Shown: positions 9,535 through 20,541, counted from the stretch's first letter. The stretch: 64,000 nucleotides of DNA from Adiantum capillus-veneris (GCA_014529385.2 CM043958.1:118417018-118481017); one strand, 5' to 3'. Notes: a model not told the origin generated them from the letters alone. Translations and numbers: made by a program.

Positions 9535-10869
9535 TGTTAGGTGCAGCGGAATGAATGTTGTATTTTCTCAAGATTAGTGATCTTTATTGCTCAAGGTTCC
9601 TTTTAGTTCTTAGGGAAGGAGAGAGCCTTACGTCTTATGGAGACTGCTATGATCACGAACAAAGTGAGTGGATATTGTGCGTGCAAGTGAATGAGACTCA
9701 GAGAAGGAGAGAGAAGAGATACGACACTCGAGAGGTTGTAAAACCCTCCTCCGAAGGCCCCACTCTCGTCGGCGAGAGCAGTCTACTTTGATTGCACAAA
9801 CGTGTACAATGCGTATGCAATGGACTGATGCAATGGGACTATGCCGATGACGACGATGGTGATGACGACGACGACTTAGGCTGAAAACTGTGATCTTCTA
9901 TATGCTGAATTTCTTGGACTGTTTCGAGGCTGAACTTGATTGCTTTACTGCTGTCTTAAGGCTGAAAATGATTGGTTCTTGTCAGGGTTCCTGCTAATGG
10001 TAAAAACGCTGAAGTCTTGTACTTGTCAAGCTGCGTTTTTAGGCTGATTTGCATCTGCTGAAAACGATGCAAAGGCTGAGTTTTACCTTGCTGAAATTCT
10101 ACTGTAAAAACGCTGAAACCTTGCAGACAAGGCTGCGTTTTAAAGGCTGAAAAACTGAGGCAAAAACGCTATGGCTGCTGATGGTTGCAATCCCAAAAAC
10201 GCTAGCTTTGAGGGCTGCCTGAAGGGGGACAAAAACGCTAATAGGCTGATGTAAAAACGTTGATGTTGCTGATGGAAAAACGCCACAAACTGCTGAAGGC
10301 TGATGTGCTAACGATCTTCAAAAACGCTATGGCTGAAGTGACTTGCTAGCGATGTCTACTGGATAAGGAAACACCAGGCACTAGGATGGGGGATGGCGAG
10401 GGATCTGCTGTGAAGGAAACGCCAAAGCTGCTAGAGGCTAGGCGATGGTGCTGAGGGGGGGTACTGCTGAGAAGTTGCCTGTTGAGCGGGAAGCTCCTAC
10501 TGCCTCTTCTGCCAAAAAGTGCTAACTTGGGTTTGCTTATATATTAACTTAGCAAAATTTCCCTACCTACTTTTGTTGGAAAGTCACTTAAAAATAGTAA
10601 GTGAAAATAACCAAAAATAGAAAAATAGGCTAAATGCACTGGAAAATTCCCCTAACTGATGCTAATGGATTCTGATGGGAATTCCGATGATCATGCTGTG
10701 TGCAACCAGAGGATATGCATCTATGCTAAGTGATTGGGCATGCACGGTCTACGAATAGACTCACAAAAGTGCCAGATCACTGTTAATCTAGACTTGACTG
10801 AACTGACTAAAACCCTGCTATGGTGTAGCTTGTCCACGGACACATAGGGTTGGGATGTGTCACGTGACA
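9535..10869 (-). repeat. 3' LTR of element B
   Basis: Plus-strand reading begins TGTTAGGTGCAGCGG and ends with the palindrome TGTCACGTGACA at 10858-10869. From about 9980 to 10340 it holds many copies of AAAAACGCT/GCTGAAAACG and the reverse TGCGTTTT. A TATATA lies near 10539. Partner: 19209-20541. Confidence 0.88.
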
Positions 10870-11289
10870 TCCCCTCCTTTTCAAAGTGAGGTACTGGTAC
10901 CGAACTGTATGGCGTCGAGGGAGATCGCCAACAGCATCCGGAATCCTGGAAGGGACTCTTCGCCGGCCCACTCTGCTGTGTGGGTCGAGCGGTACTTGAA
11001 CTTCATAAAGGTTTGCAACGCTTGCTTCTTTGGGCCGCGCCGAAAGCGACACAAAGTCGTTTGAATCTCCTTTCTTGCGTCAACTTCGTCTAGAGATCTG
11101 CTTCTTTCGTCTTCAAGAATCTCCATGGCTGAAAATTCCTGAAACCATCTCCAACACAAAACCATGAACATACCCATTCCATGTAAAGTGAAGGAAAAAA
11201 ATAGTCTTCTCTAAAGACTGTGCATGCAATGTAGATGAACAAATAGACGGTGTGACAACCCGTTCATCAAACACATGCAAACAATGAGG
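10870..11289 (-). other. Element B region between B/A ORF and 3' LTR, with polypurine tract
   Basis: On the minus strand GAAAAGGAGGGGA abuts the LTR at 10870-10882 and is the polypurine tract. The preceding block (minus 11177-10881) matches the equivalent block of A at 8520-8820 and contains MFMVLCWRWFQEF and KKQALQTFMKFKYRSTHT. Its function is unknown. It may be coding or only conserved by recency. Confidence 0.6.
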
Positions 11290-11520
11290 TCAAATCTTTT
11301 CTGATTGATCGAAATCAATCAACTGTGGCAAATCACAATGGAAATGCCCATGTTTGGTGCTCATACAATCATGTGCTCTTTCGAAAACTGTGTCATGCCA
11401 AGAAAGAGATATAGAATGTGACTTCCTTACATACAAACTTTTCAGCTTTTCATGAACAATCCGCATACATTCGTGCTCATCCATGAGAGAAACGTGCTCA
11501 ACATACAGTATGTCATGCGG
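11290..11520 (-). pseudogene. B/A ORF of element B, C-terminal half (split by hAT)
   Basis: Minus-strand reading HDILYVEHVSLMDEHECMRI to DLPQLIDFDQSEKI matches residues about 115-180 of the ORF at 7869-8411. Its N-terminal half is at 15159-15576. The hAT element lies exactly between the two. Confidence 0.75.
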
Positions 11521-11740
11521 CCCAGGGTTGTCCACGTCCGTCGAACGGAACATCCCGTCCGTTCCGTCCCATCCCGTCCGGGTTCCGTCCGGTCAAAAAA
11601 ATTTGACCGTTGCCGAAAATTTTTGCCCGTTTTTGAGTTGGCGGATTTTGTAGCGCCTAACGCTGGCAGTTTTTGAACGTTGGGGGCCTTGGAGCCTTGG
11701 GGCATCATAAGCCCTTATGCACGATGCCAATGTGCCATCA

Positions 11741-11743
11741 AGC

Positions 11744-11774
<31 letters not shown>

Positions 11775-11806
11775 ATCCACACACACACATACACACACAC
11801 ACACAA
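11741..11806. repeat. (CT)n and (CA)n microsatellites in hAT 5' region
   Basis: About 15 CT units followed after a short gap by CA units broken by T, upstream of the TATA box. Confidence 0.9.
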
Positions 11807-11895
11807 AGCCACATGGGCCATGGCCATGGCACATGAAATTTGAATTTTGAATCATGCTCTCTCTTTAACCCTCTTCTCCCTCTCTCCTCAAAACC

Positions 11896-11902
11896 TATAT
11901 AA
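11896..11902 (+). promoter_or_regulatory. Putative TATA box of the hAT transposase
   Basis: CCTATATAAGG, followed by CT-rich sequence typical of plant 5' leaders, about 320 bp before the first ATG. Confidence 0.5.
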
Positions 11903-11999
11903 GGTTGCCCACTCTCTCCTCTTCTCCATATCTCCCTCAAGCTCTCTCATTCATCTCCTTCCCTACTCAAGCTCTCTCCATTCATCAAGGGAGCTTTGG

Positions 12000-12215
12000 C
12001 ACTCCATCAAGGCTTCAAGCTCCCTTCATCTCCTTCAAGCTCTCCATTATTCCTTTAAGCTCCCTTCATCTTCTTCAAGTCTCCATTGTTCCTTCAAGCT
12101 CCCTTCATCTACTTCAAGCTCTCCATTATTCCTTAAGCTCCCTTCATCTCCATCCATCTCCTTCAAGCTCTCCATTACTCTAAAGTTCTCTCATCACTCC
12201 CCATCCCTCAAGCTC
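12000..12215 (+). repeat. Tandem repeat in hAT leader (about 40-bp units)
   Basis: Four or so degenerate copies of a unit containing AAGCTCCCTTCATCT followed by CTTCAAGCTCTCCATTATT. It lies between the TATA box and the start codon. Confidence 0.7.
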
Positions 12216-12221
12216 TCCATA

Positions 12222-14725
12222 ATGTCGCCCGCTCTTCATGAAGCCTTCAACAAGCATTGACGCTACTTTGAAAGGGTGAAGAATAAGCAAAATGTTTGCA
12301 AATGGTATTGCAAATATTGCCCCAAGACCATGACCTCAAGCTCCACCCCCCTTATCATCCACTTGACCAAGATGGGAGGGGAAGCGGGCCCTTGTCCGAA
12401 TATCCCCGACGACATTCTCCAAGAGTGCAAAGCAAAGTATCTCCCCTTGAAGACGCGCAAGGGGGTTGCAAAGGCATCGGAGGAGGTGGTTCCGCCCGAC
12501 CATGATCTCTCCAATTCGGGAGAGGATGCTTCTCCATCAATGTCCGTTGCATCCGGCGCCGCTACCATGGCCTCCACCGAGGGTGGTAGCGTCTCAAAGA
12601 AGAGCAAAAGAAGTCATGGTGGGCGGCCTCCAAAGCAAGCTACTCTTGCACAAACGGTGGGTGGAACTTCCAATCCATTGTCTTTCCTCAAAGAGAGGCA
12701 ACGACAAGCGGAGATAGAGATTGCACACATCATCATTGAGTGCAATCTCTCTTTTCATATTCTTGGCACGGATCGTTGGAAACGCATGGTGAAGGCTATT
12801 GCCGCGGTTGGTCCATGTGAGGGGTGGACGGGAGTGTCATACCATGACATGCGCACCAAGAAGCTCGATGAAGAGAGGGCACGAATCGACAAGTCTCTTG
12901 ACCCCATGCGTGCCGGATGGGTAAAGTATGGTTGCTCTATTCTCACCGATGGATGGAGTGACCGCAAGAAGAGGGGAATCATTAATATCCTTGTTTCATG
13001 CCCTCTTGGCACCTACTTCTTGCGAGCGGTTGATGCGGGAGCAAGGGGGAAAAAGGTCACGGGTGCCTTCATTTACCGCCACATTCATCAAGCCATAAAA
13101 GAGGTAAAATTTTTGATTCCACTCTCAAGTATCTACTATTTTCAATTTTGTCTTTTGCCTTGGCTCTTCTCACTTTCCCTTCTTTCTCCATATGTAGATC
13201 GGTCCAAGCAACGTCATTCAAGTAATCACCGACAATGCCTCCAATTGTGCTTCCATGGCCAAAAAGCTAGAGGCGGAGTATCCACACATAGTATGGACTC
13301 CATGTGCATCTCATTGCATTGACCTCCTCTTGGAGGACATTGGCGACCTACCTTGGGTGAAGGACATTCTAACCCAAGCCCTCTCCATCGTCAACTTCAT
13401 CAACAAAAAGGTGAGAGTACTTGCGATATATCGCACTTACTCCGGCTTGGAGTTGAAGAAGCCTTCCGCAACACGCTTTGCCGCTATGTGGCTCCTCCTT
13501 GAGCGCCTCTATGATGTGCAAACCAACTTGCAAAAGACAATGGTCTCGGATGAGTTCAAAGCATGGATTGAAGAAGAGACCCAATCATCCCAACAAGATG
13601 CAAAGGCCATCCAACGGCTTTGCTTGAAGTAGGAGTTTTGGCAAGAGGTTAAGAGTCTTGTCATGGTGGTATTGCCATTGTATAAAGTGCTTCGGATGAC
13701 CGACACGTTAGTGAAGCCTCTTTTTTGGTGGGAATGTTTTGGCTATCAATTGCCTCACCTTCAAAGGGTGGCATTGAGGGTTCTTGGACAGGTATATCAT
13801 ATATATTAATAATTATACATAATACCATACCATAAATTATAAATTTATAATCTCAATCATGTCATCATTTGACATTCATCATTCATGTGACATAAATCAC
13901 CTCTCAATTCCCACAATTCAAATCGCATGCCTCTTCTATCATCTATGTGCTCTAGGATTGCTCATCGGGTGCATGTGAGCGGAATTGGTCGGCGTATTCT
14001 CTTATACACACCAAGATCCGCAACAAGCTTTCTACGAAGCAATTGGAGCGGCTTATCTATTGTCGCTCCAATTTACGCATGTTGCGGTCCATGCATGAGA
14101 TGCCAATGGCTAGGCAGGTAATTGAATTGGCTACATCATACTCTTTATTTATGCTTTCACATGTATGATGTATGATGTATCATGTGGTCATATTTTTGGC
14201 ATGCCAAATTGCTAACTCCATTGATCTTCCTGCATGTTGTAAATGACAAATAGGTGAATGTAGATGAATGCAAGCTCTCCATTGAGACTCTTAAGAGTCT
14301 CAACAAAGATCGCGATCCAGAGGAGGAGCAAATATTTCGAGACCTCTACTTGGAGTTGGAGGAGATTGATCGCCGTCTCTCACACACGGTCCCGCAAGAA
14401 GGTGGTTGAGCGAGCTTTGGCAACTACAGGTAGAGGAGCTTCCACTTCGGTTGCTCGTGGGAGTGGAAGAGCGTCGGCACAGACACCCAGGACCTATGTG
14501 CGGCGAGGCTCGGGTAGCGGATCTACTATGGCGGACACCACTTTGGAGAATGTGTCCATTTCTAGGCCTGCGGATCCTAGAGAGCCAGAGTTTGATGATG
14601 AGGGCAACATCCTTAGTGAGGGAGATTATGGTCTTGCATCTAGTGCATCCGATGAGGATGATGCAGCTACCTCTAGCTCAAGCTCGGACCACAACTCCGG
14701 TGATGAGAGCGATATGAGCACTTAG
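12222..14725 (+). pseudogene. hAT transposase, BED-DUF659-dimerisation type (four exons, stops)
   Basis: ATG at 12222. BED zinc finger at about 12260-12400 (KWYCKYC then HL). DUF659-like catalytic region with ILTDGWSD (near 12937) and VITDNASNC; C-terminal hAT dimerisation block with GACERNWS and IHTKIRNKL near 13970-14040. Apparent introns with GT-AG ends: 13104-13197, 13792-13955, 14118-14253, each keeping frame. Damage: a TGA at 12258-12260 where the BED tryptophan is expected, a TAG at 13630-13632, and a frameshift near 14370-14400 before the acidic Ser/Asp tail that ends at 14723-14725. Known role: cut-and-paste transposition. Inactive here unless read through. Confidence 0.85.
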
Positions 14726-15158
14726 AAGTCTCTTTATGCTTTAAAGTTTGCACCCATTGGGCCATGAGACTATGAGTTGTGTCACTACTTTTTTGTACTA
14801 CTTTGTGTCACTTGTATCTCTCGAGCCTCGACTCTCTACTTATGTAATGAATTATGAAATCAAATGCAATCATAATCATCTTTTTTCGAACATTGCCATT
14901 TCCAATGTCCATGGCCAAATCTTTAATGTTCTTACTTGTAAGACATCTCCTTTAAGTTGTAAGTACTTAATACTAAGTAGTTACATTACTAAGGTCTATG
15001 TCACGACTCATAATAGACTAAAGGCTCTAAAAGATATATGATTTATTTTTTTGCATCGTACGTTACTTCAACGTACGTCTAATTTTTTTTAGTTCGATTA
15101 GTACCGCACGTCTTCGTACGTGTAACCATCGTACGTGACCGTACGTGTCAACTATGGG

Positions 15159-15576
15159 ACTCATGCCTAGTAAAAGGGATCACATAACGATGCTGACTAA
15201 AATACAGGAACAGATCACGAATTAAACCATCGAACAATGCGTGCGTATCAATCATGTAAACACATAATACTTCCTGTGAGGGTTCTTTGGACCAAGGCTC
15301 GAGAGCCAAGATCGCTTCTTCTTGAATGATCGAATCGTCTTGTGGGGGTTCTTTGGACCTCGACTCGAGAGCCAAGATCGGTTCTCCGTGATTGATCACA
15401 TCTACAACGAGGTTAGCTTCGCTAGAAAAAGCATCCACTAACTCAGCATGCTTGTGAATAATCACATCTTCAACATGCAAATCATCATGCTTGTAAGAAA
15501 TCACATCTTGATCATGCAAATCATCATGCTTATCTTTATCATCCAAATCATCCTCCTGCTTCTCAGAATCATGCAA
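15159..15576 (-). pseudogene. B/A ORF of element B, N-terminal half (split by hAT)
   Basis: Minus-strand reading with DDLDDKDKHDDLHDQDV, then the two ILALE-type blocks and MIDTHALFDGLIRDLFLYF, ending at the hAT insertion after YVIPFTRHE. It is collinear with the ORF at 7869-8200. Unlike in A there is no frameshift between the Asp/His repeats and the later domain, so in B it continues from the protease frame with few breaks. Confidence 0.7.
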
Positions 15577-16220
15577 ATCCAGTGTATATACTGTGGAGAA
15601 AAAGAGATTGAGAGAATCTCCTTATCCCGAATCCTTTCAACCTTGTCCTGCATATTAGCAATGCGAGATGGAGAAGGAACAATATCCACTCCATGAAAGA
15701 CAGTAGGAGAATCACTTTTGGCATTCAAAGTTAAAGTGTTAGCCTCCCAATCAACGAGAGGGTTTATTTCACGAAACCATTTCATGCCTAAAATCATATC
15801 ACATCCTAAGAGAGGAGAAACAACAAATCTTCTAGTGAAGGCAGTCTGTTGAATTGCAAACAACACATCAAGGCACTCCTTCGTGATGAGAGCGTCCATA
15901 CCAGGATGAAAGCCAGAGACCTCAATAGGAGATCTCGGACTTACTTCGAGGCGGATTCTCTCAACAAGAGAGGGACTGATCACATCATGCATACTACCTG
16001 GGTCAAACAATATGACAAAACGGTGCCCCGACGTACGACCATAACATTTAATGAGAGAATCATCAATGGGAGGGTCCTGAGAAACTTTGGGCACACCCGT
16101 GTTATCATTCATTGCATTGGCAGATGTAGTGGGTGTTGTGGGTTCTTTAGATTCATTCGATTCAAGCTTAGGACATGTTCGCTTTATGTGACCCTTAATG
16201 TGACAATGAAAACAACGACC
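15577..16220 (-). pseudogene. Element B: zinc knuckle and aspartic protease
   Basis: The minus strand carries a CCHC knuckle, CFHCHIKGHIKRTC (about 16215-16172). Then comes a retropepsin domain with ILFDPGSMHDVISPSLV, the presumed catalytic Asp at 16004-16002, and a C-terminal ILGMKWF motif near 15785. DPGS in place of D[ST]GA occurs in several plant Ty3 elements. The reading is open over about 200 residues, then shifts frame near 15580 into the Asp-rich ORF. Known role: processing of gag polyprotein; with no pol downstream its substrate would be gag or a helper element's proteins. Confidence 0.7.
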
Positions 16221-17088
16221 TTCCTTAGAATAAGTGTTTTGTTCTTCCGACGTGATGTATCCTCCTACAATTCCTTGTGCTACCTTTTCATTTGGAATAA
16301 GCTTAGGTTTAGCAGTTGTGTTAGCCTTACCCTTAGATTCATTGGAAGAATTCTTTGATGAGAGACTGTTGGAAGATTGGTTAGAAGAGTTATCATTCTT
16401 ACCGTTCTTACCGTTCTGAGGGTTCTGAGAAGTCTACGAGGTACTTGTGGAAGTCTTGTTCTCCTTAGGCTTTCCCTTGTTGTGCTTCATCTCCTATGTG
16501 AGAGCAATCGCTACCGCCTTGTTGAGATCGATTGGATCGAGTACCTCGACATCGTACTTGATATACTCGTCCAATCCAAAGAGAAAAGCCTCTTTGCGCT
16601 CATCATCCGACATGCGTAATTGGGTACCTAGCTGCAAAACACGATTAGAAAAATACATGACTGGCATACCATTTTGCTTGAGAGCGCGCCAATCGTGCGA
16701 GGTACTGAGGTGGCATAAACCGCGCCTTGAGCTTGTCTTGGAAATCAGCCCAACTAAAAGAGAGGGGCGTGAAATTGTCGGCTGGCCCTAGGTGTGCGGC
16801 TAGCTGTGCCTCTTGCCATGCATGGTACCAATTAATGGCATCACCGGCAAGGTACATAGCTGCCGTCAAAACTTTGCTATTTCCTGTCTTCTTAGTTGTC
16901 CCAAAATAAGCATTAAATTGATGCAACCAAGAATGAATAACTGTAGCATCCATCTTACCGTCATACTTACTGAAAGTCAACTTTTCTATGACTGGATGGT
17001 TGGAATCCGCGTCGTGGCTTGCGCCACTTGACGAACTCCCACGATCTTTGGGTGGTTCGATCTTCGAGGCTAGGACTTGGGCAATCAA
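16221..17088 (-). pseudogene. Element B gag, capsid region
   Basis: The minus strand carries a typical Ty3 capsid pattern: FSKYDGKMDATVIHSWLHQF, then AMYLAGDAINWYHAW, then FSWADFQDKLKARFMPPQY. A Ser/Asn/Lys-rich linker leads to the zinc knuckle. A frame break occurs near 16640 and stops near 16435 and 16495. Its N-terminal part continues beyond LINE D at 18344-18684; the shared words TTCTTGAGTG mark the cut. Confidence 0.75.
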
Positions 17089-18357
17089 TTCTTGAGTGTG
17101 TATGCTCAGAGACTGTCCCAGCCCTGTTCTTCGAGCTTCAGGGTGGGGGACGATTACAGCGAGTTGCAGTAGAGGCCCCGGAGGTAGCAGAGTGCTGTTT
17201 TCAGAGGATCCGAGTTGTGGCATCTGTGGGAGGACTTGCATCATAGACCCTGACCCAGCAGCTCTTGAGACTGGACACTTGAGGCTATGGGCTTGGGAGT
17301 GTTGTCCACTGGCACAAGTACAGTGGGATCCTGGTGAGTGGCTATGGAGGGACCCCTTCTCTTCTGCAGACCACCCAGGAGTCCCTTTCTTTCAGTACAC
17401 TGTTCGGCTTGGACGTCATATACTTGCAGCAGAGAGAGAGGCCCGTCCCGCTGCAGCACGTCATTGGCAGGAGGAGGGCCTCACAGTCTAGTTCTTGGCA
17501 GCCTTTTGGCAGAGGCTGTGGGACTCCAGACAGCCGAGGCGCGTCACTTTGTTTCAGTGGCTGGTTGAACACAGAGCTACAGCAGTAGGGAGCTCGCTTG
17601 TGCATAGTGGTCTCTCGGCCGCATGTGCAACCTGTGACCAGTTGGTGGAGAGTCAGCGTCATTGTCTTTGGGACTGTCCCTCGGCCCAGCAGGTGTGGCT
17701 ACGAGTTCTTCGGCTGATGCCTACTCTCTCCACGGCTAGACAGTACACTTGGGGGGCAACGGCTTGGTCCACTCTCACGGGCCCGGCACTTCAGTTTGAG
17801 CTATCTTCCACCAGCAGGATGATAGTGATAAAGGGGGGGCGGCCTACACTCCAGCCTGCTACAAAGCTTACTCCACAGGAGTGGTGCAGTGAGAGAGAGG
17901 AGTGTTGGGAGCTCATCAGTGGCCTGACACTGTGGTTCATATGGCGGACCTGCTGTTTTCGCATTTTTGAGGCCCGCTCTGTGCCGCCAGCAGAGACTGT
18001 TCGTGACTTTTGGCTAGAGCTGATCCTTACTCTCAGAGGACAGCTTGAGGGACTACAGGGCAGCTCCGACCACATGCAGGAGCGCCGCGAGGCTTTCCTT
18101 CGACTCTGGCGCCCTGGGCCTTTCTATACCATTGTCCAGGGTGTGCTCAGATGGCACTACCAACCACCTGTGTGACTCTTCCCTCCTCCCATCCCTTGAT
18201 TTAGCCTCATTGTATATATGTTGTTCTTTCATTGGGAGAGTCTCCCCATCGTGTTTGTTGTAGCCCTCTCTTGCAGAGGTGGTTGTAGCCCTACGGGCAG
18301 CTTTCATTAACTAATAGAAGGATCTTTTTCTCGGAAAAAAAATTTCTTGAGTGCGTA
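17089..18357 (+). mobile_element. 5'-truncated LINE D inserted in B gag
   Basis: Flanked by TTCTTGAGTGTGTA (17089-17102) and TTCTTGAGTGCGTA (18344-18357), a 14-bp duplication with one difference. The body 17103-18343 ends in a short A-run (AAAAAAAA, 18335-18342) on the plus strand. These are the hallmarks of target-primed reverse transcription. It is a different LINE family from the one at 262-24880. Confidence 0.88.
17300..18175 (+). pseudogene. LINE D ORF2 C-terminus with zf-RVT domain
   Basis: An open plus-strand frame from about 17495 to 18175 encodes AAFWQRLWDSRQPRRVTLFQW, then CATCDQLVESQRHCLWDCPSA, the zinc-binding domain found after RT in plant LINEs (C-x2-C...H-x3-C). It ends with a Trp-rich tail (FLRLWRPGPFYTIV). 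Upstream in another frame, LWRDPFSSADHPGVPFF belongs to the same protein, so one frameshift is present near 17490. The RT domain itself is missing because of 5' truncation. Confidence 0.75.
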
Positions 18358-18684
18358 GCTCTCGTCGAGCTTCACGCTCGGTTTCCAAAGCCAATCTATG
18401 AGCGGCACGATCGGCCTCCAATGCCGCGTTTCTTGCTGCCGCTTCCTCCTTCCTTAGTTCTTTTCTTGTGTCGCGCTCGCGTTCTAAAGCAAGGCTTCCT
18501 GTCTATCCATCCTGGCCATCATCTGCTTCATCATTGCCTCCATAGGGTCTGGTGCACTTGGTGGCGTAGATGGCGAAGGGGGAGGGTTGAAGAAATCATC
18601 TCCGGGTGGGGACGAGTCTTCGTCGCCTCTCTCATGCTCATCACCTGTATGCGAAGTATCCATTCCGCTTCGGGTGACGACCAT
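18344..18684 (-). pseudogene. Element B gag N-terminus
   Basis: The minus-strand ATG at 18684 starts MVVTRSGMDTSHTGDEHERG, followed by a Pro/Ser-rich stretch and a charged helix (RKELRKEEAAARNAALEADR), then runs into LINE D. The same start word is found in element A at 7279. Confidence 0.7.
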
Positions 18685-18689
18685 GCACT

Positions 18690-18870
18690 ATGATCTTGGG
18701 GTCTTAAGCTCGCAAGGAACTTGGATTCTTGAGAGTCTTGAGGTTCTTGAGGTCCTTGATTCGTGAGAATCTTGGGTTCTTGAGGTTCTTGAGGTTCTTG
18801 AGTCTTGAGGGTCTTGGGTTCTTGGGGTTCTTGAGGTTCTTGAGGTTTTCTTTCGCTTGCAAATCGCGTT
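18690..18870 (-). repeat. Nine-bp tandem repeats (Gln-Glu-Pro coding) upstream of B gag
   Basis: On the minus strand units of CAAGAACCT/CAAGACTCT repeat about 15 times, read as PQEPQEP in one frame. Element A has a shorter version at 7195-7270. Confidence 0.75.
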
Positions 18871-19195
18871 GAGAAGGATCTTCTCTTCACCCGAGTTCTA
18901 CTCTTTTCTGTGGGCGCACCCCTTGGCGGCCTTGCGCTCACACCAAGGTTGCTTTTTTCCCACCTCATGTCGATTCGCCGGCCGCTAAGTGCACAGTCCG
19001 CTCTCAATGAGTGAAAAGAGACACAAGGGGAGGCTGGACAAGCCCTTCTTTCTTGGGATTCCTGTCACTCTTCAACAAAACACGATTAGGAATCGCCACG
19101 CCCAAGTAAACTTGGGTTCGTGCGATCGCAACAAGCAAAAAAAATTATTGTGGTTCTTGTGGTTCTTTCCTTGAGTAATGCACAACACTTCCAAA

Positions 19196-19207
19196 GCTCT
19201 GATACCA
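19196..19207 (-). promoter_or_regulatory. Primer-binding site of element B (initiator tRNA-Met)
   Basis: Minus-strand TGGTATCAGAGC is one base from the LTR end (LTR begins at 19209 in plus reading). It matches the 3' end complement of plant initiator tRNA-Met. Confidence 0.85.
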
Positions 19208-19208
19208 A

Positions 19209-20541
19209 TGTTAGGTACAACGGAATGAATGTTGTATTTTCTCAAGATTAGTGATCTTTATTGCTCAAGGTTCCTTTTAGTTCTTAGGGAAGGAGAGAGC
19301 CTTCCGTCTTATGGAGAGTCATATGATCACGAACAAAGTGAGTGGATATTGTGCGTGCAAGTGAATGAGACTGAGAGAAGGAGAGAGAAGAGATACGACA
19401 CCCGAGAGGTTGTAAAACCCTCCTCCGAAGGCCCCACTCTTGTCGGCGAGAGCGGTCTACTTTGATTGCACAAAGGTGTACAATGTGTATGAAATGGACT
19501 GATGCAATGGGACTATGCCGATGACGACGACGGTGATGACGACGACGACTTAGGCTGAAAACTGTGATCTTCTATATGCTGAATTTCTTGGACTGTTTCG
19601 GGGCTGAACTTGATTGCTTTACTGCTGTCTTAAGGCTGAAAATGAATGGTTCTTGTCGGGGTTCCTGCTGATGGTAAAAACGCTGAAGTCTTGTACTTGT
19701 CAAGCTGCGTTTTTAGGCTGATTTGCATCTGCTGAAAACGCTGCAAAGGCTGAGTTTTACCTTGCTGAAATTCTACTGTAAAAACGCTGAAACCTTGCAG
19801 ACAAGGCTGCGTTTTAAAGGCTGAAAAACTGAGGCAAAAATGCTATGGCTGCTGATGGTTGCAATCCCAAAAACGCTAGCTTTGAGGGCTGCCTGAAGGG
19901 GGACAAAAACGCTAATAGGCTGATGTAAAAACGCTGATGTTGCTGATGGAAAAACACCACAAACTGCTGAAAGCTGATGTGCTAACGATCTTCAAAAACG
20001 CTATGGCTGAAGTGACTTGCTGGCGATGTCTACTGGATGAGGAAATGCCAGGAACTGGGGTGGGGGATGGCGAGGAATCTGCTGTGAAGGAAACGCCAAA
20101 GCTGCTAGAGGCTAGGCGATGGTGCTGAGGGGGGGTACTGCTGAGAAGTTGCCTGTTGAGCGGGAAGCTCCTGCTGCCTCTTCTGCCAAAAAGTGCTAAC
20201 TTGCGTTTTCTTATATATTAACTTAGCAAAATTGCCCTACCTACTTTTGTTGGAAAGTCACTTAAAAATAATAAGTGAAAATAACCAAAAATAGGAAAAT
20301 AGGCTAAATGCACTTGAAAATTCCCTTAACTGATGCTAATGGATTCTGATGGGAATTCCGATGATCATGCTGTGTGCAACCGGAGGATATGAATCTATGC
20401 TAAGTGACTGGGAATGCACGGTCTACGAAGACTCACAAAAGTGCCAGATCACTGCTAATCTAGACTTGACTGAACTGACTGAAACCCTGCTATGGTGTAG
20501 CTTGTCCACGGACACATAGGGTTGGGATGTGTCACGTGACA
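19209..20541 (-). repeat. 5' LTR of element B
   Basis: Begins TGTTAGGTACAACGG and ends TGTCACGTGACA at 20530-20541, then GCCTC. It aligns along its length with 9535-10869, with scattered substitutions and the same AACGC-rich block (about 19670-20010). Confidence 0.88.

Larger units (their letters stand above)
11521..15158 (+). mobile_element. hAT DNA transposon with BED-type transposase
   Basis: The left end CCCAGGGTTGTCCACGTCCG and the inverse of the right end CCCATAGTTGACACGTACGG are imperfect terminal inverted repeats. Flanks share TCATGC (11513-11518 and 15161-15166), the core of an approximately 8-bp duplication expected for hAT. The uninterrupted paralogous site in element A near 8183-8195 reads GGCATGACATATTG, confirming the insertion. 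It encodes a multi-exon transposase on the plus strand, now with stops. About 3.64 kb long. Confidence 0.88.
9535..20541 (-). mobile_element. LTR retrotransposon B (gag-protease only), inserted in A
   Basis: LTRs of about 1.33 kb lie at 9535-10869 and 19209-20541, flanked by a perfect direct GCCTC. Minus-strand order: primer site, gag, zinc knuckle, protease, B/A ORF, polypurine tract. No RT, RNase H or integrase is present, and subtracting the hAT and LINE inserts leaves only about 3.4 kb of internal sequence. Such gag-bearing non-autonomous elements are known in plants as TR-GAG type. The two LTRs look more alike than those of A, which fits later insertion. Confidence 0.88.
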
